A DNA stretch of 64,000 nucleotides from Bombyx mori (Eukaryota > Arthropoda > Insecta > Lepidoptera > Bombycidae): NCBI RefSeq assembly GCF_030269925.1, contig NC_085124.1, positions 15,893,420 through 15,957,419 of the forward strand. The letters run 5' to 3'. Below, piece after piece: positions 1-7,089 of this stretch; position 1 is the first letter of the stretch, and the number at the start of each line of letters is the position of its first letter. The notes under the pieces are model-generated. The model ran no database searches, was not told where the DNA came from, and was given only the letters and a program-made list of their open reading frames with translations. A program made the translations under genes and the position numbers.

Positions 1-52
1 CCGCGCGCCCCATTTGCGCGGGGACCTCGTAGGAGGTTCGGCCCTCTACCCG

Positions 53-82
<30 letters not shown>
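1..82 (+). mobile_element. Element A0: 3' tail of a family A SART-like LINE
   Basis: Only the last 52 bases of a family A 3' UTR are inside the window, followed by a 30-base poly(A) at 53-82. The segment matches the 3' ends of A1-A7, including the GCGC/GCGC terminal hairpin and the final CTACCCG before the A tract. One base in the hairpin loop differs from the other copies (CCCCATTT instead of CCCCTTTT). The poly(A) is followed by GGTT (83-86) and then directly by the 5' end of A1, so the two elements are separated by less than one telomere unit. The rest of this copy lies to the left of the window. Confidence 0.9.
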
Positions 83-84
<2 letters not shown>

Positions 85-86
85 TT

Positions 87-935
87 CCCGGGACCTCCCG
101 AGGGACCTGGGCGGGCCCCCCGGCGCGCACTCTGCGTGGCCGGGGGCTCCGTCTGTGGGGGAGTTTTGCTGGACTTCCACCGGGCGCGTCCGTAGGTGGC
201 GGATAACGGGATCCTCTGGGAACAGTCCCACTCCCAGGGGTATCGTCCGATCTTTTTCGTTGCAAGGATTCTTAGGTGTTAGGGAGGTAGGTTAGGTGTA
301 GGTGTAGGATAGCCTAGTTAGGCTTTGCAACGAAAGAGATCGGATGACGCGGACCAAAACCAGCAGGGGGAGTTGCGGGCTCTCCACGCCCTTCACTCGC
401 TGAAGGGTGTTCCTCCTGGAGACGCTCGGGCTCCCTCTCTTTTCCCCTTTCTTCCCCCTTTTTGTTTTCTTCGGGTCACGTCCGACCCGTTTCGGACGTA
501 ACCCATGGGAGATGGTGGGCCACTTTTGGCCTGCCTTTCGATGGAGAAGTGAGCCGGCGTTGCTTACGCATCTTCCGGCCACTGGTCGCCATGTCCCCGG
601 CTTCGGCTACAGGGGCACGCCCTCCAGAGGGGGGTACCGGTATACCGGCGTGGCTTCGTCGTCGTTGCTCGTTTGAGCGTCGGGCGGTGGTCTGCCGTGT
701 TGCTCGTTGCACTCGGCGGGCCGCCGGCCAACCCGTAATCCTCACCGCGTGGGGGACGGGGGCCGCTGCCGCGAGGCACGGGGCCGCGAGGACGTAAACC
801 TCTTTAAAAAATGCCCCAATCCTAAGCTCTGGTGCCCGGTGATGGGATGAATGGCTGGAGGGAGTCCAGTCCCGAGGGTACCAACCAGACCCCAGGGGAC
901 CGACCCCTGGTTAATAAAAAAGGACAAATGGAATA
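87..935 (+). promoter_or_regulatory. 5' UTR of A1 with several RNA hairpins
   Basis: An 849-base leader with no convincing coding capacity; several upstream ATGs lie in short shadow frames. Structures visible by eye: a GC-rich stem near the 5' end pairing GCCCCC-CGGC with GCCGGGGGC (about 117-152); a 21-bp stem at 247-267/323-343 with a TAGG-rich loop; a 12-base palindrome CCGGTATACCGG at 637-648; and a 7-bp hairpin CCAGGGG/CCCCTGG at 892-910 just before the ORF1 start. The palindrome and the last hairpin are also present in family B. An AATAAA lies at 913-918, 18 bases before the ORF1 ATG. HDV-like self-cleaving ribozymes are known at the 5' end of SART elements; I could not confirm that fold by eye. 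Confidence 0.7.
247..343 (+). other. Family A-specific hairpin with telomere-like loop (A1)
   Basis: Arm 247-267 pairs with arm 323-343 over 21 positions with two G-U wobbles and no mismatch. The 55-base loop contains repeated TTAGG/TAGGT motifs (CTTAGGTGTTAGG, GGTTAGGTGTAGG) and an inner perfect inverted repeat AGCCTA-GT-TAGGCT at 311-324. The same arms and a slightly different TAGG-rich loop occur in A4 at 24688-24784. Family B has unrelated sequence at this place, so it is an A-specific module. Confidence 0.75.
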
Positions 936-3302
936 ATGGCAACAGTTAAAGAATTATTACCCCAGGAGGGTACCTCCCGTTCTGCGGGGGGAGAATCCCT
1001 CCGTGCGGTCGAGCGATCGGCCGCACGCTGCCCCACCGTTTCTGGGGGGGGCAAACTTTGTCAAGACGAAGGGGGCGACGGCACGGGTCGCGTAAGGGAC
1101 AGAGTTCCCACCGTGCTACTGGAGCGCTGCGACAGCCTGATTTCCCTGCACTCGGCGCGAAGCTCCGCGAGGGGCGACGCGTCCAGTGGAAGGGAGACTC
1201 CGGCGCTGTTCGCCGATAGTGTTCGGCAACGGACTCGGCGGAAGCGGAAGTCGGCTCGACGGCCGGCGTCCTCCGCTCCGTCTGACTCCTCGGAGGGTGA
1301 GCCTGCCAGCGCCAAATATATGGCGTTGGCGGAAGGGCCGGCGACTGCTGCGGCGTCGCCCGCCACAGGATTTGACTTTAACAAGCCATCGTCTTGCGGA
1401 CTGGACGCTGCCTCTTTGGCGCAGTCTAGGGCCGCCTGCCGTGAGGCAAAAAATAATAGGAAACTAGAAGAGATCGAGCGCCTACAGCGATCCCTAACGC
1501 TGGTGGGTCCCTCTGACCCCCTCCGATCATGTAAAATAGCCGGAAAAATTGTTGAGACCATTGCGGCCAAGTCGACTGCAGGCCTCAAGGGCTCAGAAGT
1601 GTCGGCCATGAAATCTGCGGCCGCCACACTGGAGGAAAGGCTGCAGGACGTCGTGGACCGCACCACGACGACGGAGACGGCGGGCTTGCGGCAGGAAGTG
1701 GCTCTGCTGCACACCCGCCTTGAGCAAGTGTCGACTGAGAATGCCCATCTTCAGTCGGAGAATGGGCAACTTAGAGTGGACATGGCCGAGTTGCGAACGA
1801 TGGTTGCCGACCTCATCGAGCGGCAACGCAGCTCGGCCCCTGTCCCTCCTCCGCCCGAAGTGGAAGGCCTCAGCGAGGTCGAAGAGTTGAGGCGGCAGCT
1901 CCTTATACAGGAGGCGCGCCGCTCCAAGGTGGAGCGTGCGCGGCCGCCCCTCGCCCATGAGGCGAAAGGCAGTGCGCCTGTGCCGGCGCCCCGCAGGCGG
2001 GTGCAGCCCGCTGTAAAAACATACAGCGGGAAGAAAGCAACACCCGCGCGAGCTCCCGCTGCGGCTGCACCTATACCCGCGGCTGCGGGGGTGCCGGCAC
2101 CCACGGCCCCTGCAAGAAAACCGGCGTCCGCTCCTGCTCCGCCCCAGCCTGTGAAGGCAGGGCCTGGCAGGAGCCGAAATAAGAAGAAGGGGGGCGTCAA
2201 CGCCGCCAAACCGGCACCGACTCCCCAGCCCCGCCCACTGCCCCCCGCCCCGGCCAACATGAATGAGGCCTGGACGACGGTGGTGCGGCGAGGGCCCAAA
2301 AAGGTTGCGGCGCCTGTCGCGCCGCGCCCCAAGCCCGCCCCTGCGGCTGCCGCTCCCCGCCAAGAGGGTCGAGCGGAGCCGAGGGGCCGAAACGGACGAA
2401 GGAGGCCGCGCGCCCCGCGGTCGGCTGCAGTGGTAGTGGAGCTGCTGCCGGCCGGCAAAGAAAAGGGCATCACCTACCACGAGGTGATGACCCAGGCGCG
2501 CGGCGGCGTGAATGTGGACGCCCTCGGCGTGGAGGGGGGCATCAAGGTCCGGCAGACGGCCAACGGGGCCCGTCTCATAGAGTGCCCCGGCCCGAACACC
2601 AACGCCGCGGCAGAAAAATTGGCGGCCCGGCTGAGGGAGATTCTGCCGGACCCCGAGGTGGTGCGCATCGCGCGGCCCGTGAAGATGGGAGAAGTCAAAA
2701 TCACGGGCCTCGACGAGTGCGCAACTAAGGAGGAGGTCGCCGCGGCCATCGCTTCGCAGGGCAACTGCGCCCTCGCCGACGTCAAAGTCGGAGAGCTCCG
2801 GGTGACATATTCCGGAACCCGGACGGCGTGGGCGCGTTGCCCGATTGCAACGGCGACCCTCCTGGCCACCCCTCCACAGGGGCGGCCTTCCGACAGCCCA
2901 GGAAGGCTGCGCGTGGGCTGGGTAGTGGCCCACGTGCAGCTGCAGGATGCCAGGCCGTGGCGCTGTCTTCGGTGCTTCGGCACCGGCCACGGCCTCGCCA
3001 AGTGCCCCTCGACCGTGGACCGCAGCGGCTTGTGTTTCCGCTGCGGCCAACCGGGGCACAAGGCAGCCTCCTGCACCACAGCCGCGCCGCACTGCGTCTT
3101 GTGCGACGCGGCCAAAAGGAAGGCCGACCACCGGGCCGGGGGCCCGGCGTGTAAATCCGCCCCCTCCTCTACAAAAACGAGGAGGGGCGGAAAGAAAAAG
3201 AAGCCGGCTGCAAAAAGGGCAGCCGGTGAGTCAGCTCCCGCCGCGGCACCAGAGCAGTCGCAAGGCGGGACAGACGAGGGAGCGATGGACGTAGCCCCGT
3301 AA
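936..3302 (+). CDS. A1 ORF1: Gag-like RNA-binding protein, 788 aa
   Basis: ORF1 protein of a SART-like LINE, expected to bind element RNA and bring the RNP to the telomere. Residues ~8-40 (LPQEGTSRSAGGESLRAVE) are almost identical to family B. Residues ~247-296 form a heptad-like coiled coil (LRQEVALL, LEQVSTENAHL, LRVDMAEL). A long Ala/Pro/Lys-rich linker spans ~330-480. The C-terminal third carries three zinc knuckles: CX2CX4HX4C at 677-690, CX2CX4HX4C at 700-713 and CX2CX8HX6C at 720-739, the usual trio of R1-clade ORF1. The tail is Lys-rich. The start at 936 is the first ATG of the frame and gives the N-terminus conserved with A4. Its stop overlaps the ORF2 start. Confidence 0.9.
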   Translation: MATVKELLPQEGTSRSAGGESLRAVERSAARCPTVSGGGKLCQDEGGDGTGRVRDRVPTVLLERCDSLISLHSARSSARGDASSGRETPALFADSVRQRTRRKRKSARRPASSAPSDSSEGEPASAKYMALAEGPATAAASPATGFDFNKPSSCGLDAASLAQSRAACREAKNNRKLEEIERLQRSLTLVGPSDPLRSCKIAGKIVETIAAKSTAGLKGSEVSAMKSAAATLEERLQDVVDRTTTTETAGLRQEVALLHTRLEQVSTENAHLQSENGQLRVDMAELRTMVADLIERQRSSAPVPPPPEVEGLSEVEELRRQLLIQEARRSKVERARPPLAHEAKGSAPVPAPRRRVQPAVKTYSGKKATPARAPAAAAPIPAAAGVPAPTAPARKPASAPAPPQPVKAGPGRSRNKKKGGVNAAKPAPTPQPRPLPPAPANMNEAWTTVVRRGPKKVAAPVAPRPKPAPAAAAPRQEGRAEPRGRNGRRRPRAPRSAAVVVELLPAGKEKGITYHEVMTQARGGVNVDALGVEGGIKVRQTANGARLIECPGPNTNAAAEKLAARLREILPDPEVVRIARPVKMGEVKITGLDECATKEEVAAAIASQGNCALADVKVGELRVTYSGTRTAWARCPIATATLLATPPQGRPSDSPGRLRVGWVVAHVQLQDARPWRCLRCFGTGHGLAKCPSTVDRSGLCFRCGQPGHKAASCTTAAPHCVLCDAAKRKADHRAGGPACKSAPSSTKTRRGGKKKKPAAKRAAGESAPAAAPEQSQGGTDEGAMDVAP
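965..1053 (+). promoter_or_regulatory. Conserved hairpin cluster inside the start of ORF1 (A1)
   Basis: Successive hairpins overlap the first ORF1 codons: GGAGG/CCTCC at 965-977; a 10-bp stem at 1003-1012/1017-1026 closed by a GCGA (GNRA-type) tetraloop; and TGCCCC/GGGGCA at 1029-1034/1048-1053. The same block is present in A4 (stem at 25445-25468), B1 (9922-9945) and B3 (18731-18754). In B the central stem is fully Watson-Crick; in A one pair is U-G. Outside this block the A and B ORF1 sequences diverge strongly, so the identity probably reflects RNA function in addition to coding. Confidence 0.65.
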
Positions 3303-3304
3303 TG
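3300..3304 (+). promoter_or_regulatory. UAAUG stop-start overlap, ORF1/ORF2 of A1
   Basis: The ORF1 stop TAA (3300-3302) shares its last A with the ORF2 ATG (3302-3304). UAAUG translational coupling is the established mode of ORF2 expression in Bombyx SART1. The same pentamer joins the two frames in B1 (11991-11995), B3 (20803-20807), A4 (27736-27740) and A7 (35621-35625), which fixes the ORF2 start in all five. Confidence 0.9.
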
Positions 3305-6300
3305 GGTTGCGTCCATCGCTTCCTCCAAAGTAATTTGAACCACTCCGCCAGGGCACAGGATCTCCTCGTCCACACCATGGCGGAGTGGTCAATCGACGTC
3401 GCTGTCGCTGCGGAGCCGTACTTCGTCCCCACCGACCAGGACTGCTGGATGGGGGACGTCGACGGCTCCGTGGCCATTGTGTTGAGACAGTCCGCGGCGT
3501 TACCCCCCTTGGAAATGGTGGCCAGGGGACCCGGGTACGTCGCGGCTAGGATCGACGGGACCGTCGTGATCGGGGCGTACTTTTCTCCGAACAGGAGCCT
3601 CGCCGAGTTCGAGCGGTTTCTGGGCGGGCTCGAGGCGCTTTTACACCGCCTCGGGTCCCGCCCTGTCATCGTCGCGGGGGACCTCAATGCCAAGTGCACG
3701 GCTTGGGGTTCCCCCCGCACGGATGCGCGAGGCGAGACCCTTTCGGAGTGGGCGATCGCGACCGGCCTCTGTCTTCTAAACAGAGGTACGGTCGCGACTT
3801 GCGTGCGGTGGAATGGGGAATCTCACGTGGACGTGACGTTCGCGTCCCCGTCCGCCGTGCGCCGCACCCGCGGCTGGCGCGTACTCGAGGGGGCGGAGAC
3901 GCTCTCGGACCACAGATACGTCCGATTCGAGCTCTCCGCCTCCTCCTTGTCGTCGTCGTCAGCCGCGGGCGCCCGCGGTGAGGAGGAGCTCCCGCAAGGT
4001 GTGCCCCGTTCGTTCCCCAGGTGGGCCTTGAAACGAATGAACAAGGAGTTGCTGATGGAGGCGGCCGCTGTTGCTGCGTGGGCGCCAAAACCCGCGCGGC
4101 TCGCGGACGTGGATGCGGAGGTCGACTGGTTCCGGGGCACCATGGCAAACATTTGTGATGCCGCCATGCCCCGGGTCGGCCCCCGAGCACCACGTGGGGG
4201 TGCGTTCTGGTGGTCGCCCGAGATCGCAAGACTCCGCGAGGAGTGCGTGAGGGCGCGCCGCCGGAGCGCACGCCACCGCCGCCGCCGTCGTCGCGACGCT
4301 GCGTTCGCGGAGACGGCGGCCCAGCTGCACGCTGACTGTCGTCAAAAGCAGACGGCGCTGCAGCTGGCCATTGGCGAGGCCAAGAAGCAGAGCATGAAGA
4401 CTCTCCTGGAGTCGCTCGACGAAGATCCCTGGGGGCGCCCATACAAGATGGTTCGCAGGAAACTGCAGCCGTGGGCGCTCCCGGTGACCGAGCGGCTCCA
4501 GCCTCGGCAGCTGCGGGAAATTGTTACGGCACTCTTCCCGCCGGCAGCGGGGGGGGACTTTGAGCCCCCCCAGATGGACGCCACGTGGGGCACGCCTCCG
4601 CGTCGCCCCAGCGTTCCCGCTGCCGAGGAGCCCCCTCCCCCTATCACGGGGGCGGAGATCCATGCGGCCGTGTCCAGAATGAGAGCGAAGGACGCGGCCC
4701 CCGGCCCTGACGGCGTTCACGGCCGGGTCTGGAGCTTGGCCTTCGAGGCCCTAGGGGACCGGCTCGGGGGGCTTTTCGAAGCGTGCCTCGAGTCGGGACG
4801 GTTCCCGTCGAAATGGAAGACGGGCAGACTGGTCCTTCTGCGGAAGGACGGGCGCCCCGCGGACTCACCCGCGGGCTATCGCCCCATCGTGTTGCTGGAC
4901 GAAGCGGGCAAGATGCTCGAGAGGATCGTCGCGGCCCGCATCGTCCGGCACCTGACCGAGACGGGTCCCGATCTTTCGGCGGAGCAGTACGGCTTCAGAG
5001 AGGGCCGCTCGACTATCGACGCAATTCTGCGCGTGCGGGCCCTCTCCGATGAGGCCGTATCCCGGGGCGGGGTGGCGATGGCGTTATCCTTAGATGTTAG
5101 GAACGCCTTCAACACCCTGCCCTGGTCGGTGATCGCGGGGGCGCTGGAGTATCACGGCGTCCCCGCATACCTCCGCCGACTGATCGGCTCCTACCTCGAG
5201 GGCAGGTCGATCCAGTGCATCGGACACGGTGGGGCGATGTACCGCTTCCCCGTCGAGCGCGGTGTTCCGCAGGGGTCCGTCCTGGGCCCCCTGCTGTGGA
5301 ACATCGGCTACGACTGGGTCCTGCGGGGCGTCATTCGGGGACCCCTCCCCGGGCTCAGCGTAATTTGTTACGCTGACGACACGTTGGTCGTAGCTCCGGG
5401 GAGGGACTACCGGGAGTCTGCCCGTCTGGCGTGCGCAGGCGTGGCACACGTCGTCACCAGGATCCGACGGTTGGGGCTCGAGGTGGCGCTCGACAAAACC
5501 CAGGCCCTGATGTTTCACGGGCCGGGACGAGCGCCGCCTGTGGGCGCCCACCTCGTGATCGGAGGCGTCCGCGTCGGGGTCGGGGTGACCGGTCTTCGGT
5601 ACCTCGGCCTCGAACTGGACGGTCGGTGGAACTTCCGCGCTCACTTTGAGAAGTTGGGCCCTCGACTGATGGCGACGGCCGGCTCTCTGAGCCGGCTTCT
5701 TCCAAACGTCGGGGGTCCCGATCAGGTGGCGCGCCGCCTCTACATGGGGGTGGTGCGGTCGATGGCACTATACGGGGCTCCCGTATGGTGCCGCGCCCTG
5801 ACCCGCAAGAACGTCGCGGCTCTGCGACGTCCGCAGCGTGCGATCGCGGTCAGGGCGATCCGAGGATACCGCACCGTCTCCTTCGAGGCGGCGTGCTTGC
5901 TCGCCGGGGCGCCACCCTGGGACCTGGAGGCGGAGGCGCTCGCTGCCGATTACAGGTGGCGTAGCGACCTCCGCTCTAGGGGGGAAGGGCGCCCCGGCGA
6001 AGGTGTAGTTCGAGCGCGGAGGCTCCACTCTCGGCGGTCCGTGCTGGAGGCGTGGTCTCGCCGCTTGGCGGACCCGTCGGCCGGCCTCCGAACCGTCGAG
6101 GCGGTCCGCCCGGTTCTCGCGGACTGGGTGGGCCGCGACCGCGGATGCCTCACCTTCCGGCTAACGCAGATGCTTACCGGCCATGGTTGTTTCGGCCGGT
6201 ACTTGCACAAGATAGCCGGAAGGGAACCGACGGCGCAGTGCCACCACTGCGCGGACCGCGACGAGGAAGACACAGCGGAACACACGCTGGCGCGTTGCTC

Positions 6301-6550
6301 TGGATTCGACGAGCAACGCGCCGCCCTCGTCGCGGTCATTGGAGAGGACCTCTCGCTGCCGCGCGTCGTGGCTACGATGCTCGGCAGCGACGCGTCCTGG
6401 AAGGCGATGCTCGACTTCTGCGAGTCCACCATATCGCAGAAGGAGGCGGCGGAGCGAGAGAGGGAGAGCTCTTCCCTTTCCGCACCGATCCGTCGCCGTC
6501 GAGCCGGGGGCCGGAGGCGGGAATACGCCCGTACGTCCCGGCCCCTGTAG
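3302..6550 (+). CDS. A1 ORF2: endonuclease / reverse transcriptase, 1082 aa
   Basis: Catalytic protein that nicks telomeric DNA and reverse-transcribes element RNA (target-primed reverse transcription). N-terminal APE-type endonuclease, ~1-215: the conserved Glu is in AEPY (E38), GDLN at 126-129 and SDH at 202-204. Reverse transcriptase, ~480-800: GYRPIVLLDEAGKMLE, QYGFREGRSTIDA, motif A LDVRNAFN (D598), GVPQGSVLGPLLWN and motif C YADD at 690-693, then YLGLELDGRWNF. The C-terminus has a CX2CX10HX4C finger (C980, C983, H994, C999), typical of R1-clade ORF2. No RNase H motifs are seen, unlike C and D. All catalytic residues are present and the frame is unbroken, so activity is plausible. Confidence 0.92.
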   Translation: MGCVHRFLQSNLNHSARAQDLLVHTMAEWSIDVAVAAEPYFVPTDQDCWMGDVDGSVAIVLRQSAALPPLEMVARGPGYVAARIDGTVVIGAYFSPNRSLAEFERFLGGLEALLHRLGSRPVIVAGDLNAKCTAWGSPRTDARGETLSEWAIATGLCLLNRGTVATCVRWNGESHVDVTFASPSAVRRTRGWRVLEGAETLSDHRYVRFELSASSLSSSSAAGARGEEELPQGVPRSFPRWALKRMNKELLMEAAAVAAWAPKPARLADVDAEVDWFRGTMANICDAAMPRVGPRAPRGGAFWWSPEIARLREECVRARRRSARHRRRRRRDAAFAETAAQLHADCRQKQTALQLAIGEAKKQSMKTLLESLDEDPWGRPYKMVRRKLQPWALPVTERLQPRQLREIVTALFPPAAGGDFEPPQMDATWGTPPRRPSVPAAEEPPPPITGAEIHAAVSRMRAKDAAPGPDGVHGRVWSLAFEALGDRLGGLFEACLESGRFPSKWKTGRLVLLRKDGRPADSPAGYRPIVLLDEAGKMLERIVAARIVRHLTETGPDLSAEQYGFREGRSTIDAILRVRALSDEAVSRGGVAMALSLDVRNAFNTLPWSVIAGALEYHGVPAYLRRLIGSYLEGRSIQCIGHGGAMYRFPVERGVPQGSVLGPLLWNIGYDWVLRGVIRGPLPGLSVICYADDTLVVAPGRDYRESARLACAGVAHVVTRIRRLGLEVALDKTQALMFHGPGRAPPVGAHLVIGGVRVGVGVTGLRYLGLELDGRWNFRAHFEKLGPRLMATAGSLSRLLPNVGGPDQVARRLYMGVVRSMALYGAPVWCRALTRKNVAALRRPQRAIAVRAIRGYRTVSFEAACLLAGAPPWDLEAEALAADYRWRSDLRSRGEGRPGEGVVRARRLHSRRSVLEAWSRRLADPSAGLRTVEAVRPVLADWVGRDRGCLTFRLTQMLTGHGCFGRYLHKIAGREPTAQCHHCADRDEEDTAEHTLARCSGFDEQRAALVAVIGEDLSLPRVVATMLGSDASWKAMLDFCESTISQKEAAERERESSSLSAPIRRRRAGGRRREYARTSRPL

Positions 6551-7064
6551 GTGGCGGCCTCCCCCCGGTGAAGGTCAAGGGGCGACCTGAGGGGGTGAGG
6601 CCGCGCGGCGCGCTACCAGCACTCTAGCGCGCTGCCGTGGAGTGAATAGAGCGACCGGTCGACGGTGTATCGCGTCCCGACCCGGCAGGCTGGTTCTGGT
6701 CCAGCGGGGTATTCCGGGACACCAGCGGCACCGTCTGGGCGGCCCGACGGGCTGCCGTACCGAGACGGCCGACGTTTCAGAGCCTTCGATTCGCCTCGAA
6801 GGCTCCGTCGGCTGGGCGTCCTTGGGGTGAGCCGCGCCGTCTGGTTGTAGTGTTGACCGCGGTAGCCCCCCTACCTCATCCGGGTTCTGACCTCGGAGGG
6901 GATCGGACGTCGGGTGTAAGAGTGCAGAGGAGTCGTTTAGTGGGTGGGCTCTAAAATCCTTGGGCCCGCGGTCTGCTCACAACACCATGCAGATCGTTGA
7001 GTCTCACATACCCCGCGCGCCCCTTTTGCGCGGGGACCTCGTAGGAGGTTCGGCCCTCTACCCG
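6551..7064 (+). promoter_or_regulatory. 3' UTR of family A (A1 copy)
   Basis: A 514-base noncoding 3' UTR, nearly identical in A1-A7. Two clear hairpins: AGCCTTCGA/TCGAAGGCT, a perfect 9-bp stem with a 6-base loop, at 6781-6804; and CCCCGCGC/GCGCGGGG, a perfect 8-bp stem with a 9-base loop, at 7011-7035, just 29 bases before the A tract. A weaker ACCTC/GAGGT stem follows. 3' UTR structure is known to be needed for template recognition by SART1 ORF2; that these stems play the role here is inference. No AATAAA precedes the poly(A). Confidence 0.75.
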
Positions 7065-7089
7065 AAAAAAAAAAAAAAAAAAAAAAAAA

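Larger units (their letters stand above)
87..7089 (+). mobile_element. Element A1: full-length SART-like telomeric LINE, family A
   Basis: Complete bicistronic non-LTR retrotransposon: 5' UTR (87-935), ORF1 (936-3302), ORF2 (3302-6550), 3' UTR (6551-7064), poly(A) of 25 (7065-7089). It starts right after GGTT and its tail is followed by GG, which fits insertion between TT and AGG of TTAGG with no visible target duplication. Both frames are open. Gene order, UAAUG coupling, target and orientation match the telomere-specific SART group of the R1 clade (established knowledge); the family assignment of this copy is inference. A1 differs from A4/A7 by scattered substitutions and carries nine extra 5' bases (CCCGGGACC) relative to A4. 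Confidence 0.9.

Noticed and set aside
87..200. Definite HDV-like ribozyme annotation
   Set aside because: Expected from what is known of SART elements, but I could not place the double-pseudoknot pairings and catalytic cytosine by eye; left as a finding to test.
1593..3131. Long reading frames antisense to ORF1 and ORF2 (up to 512 codons)
   Set aside because: They are GC-rich shadow frames opposite real ORFs, with Arg/Gly/Pro-biased composition and no recognisable domain, and they recur only because the elements recur.
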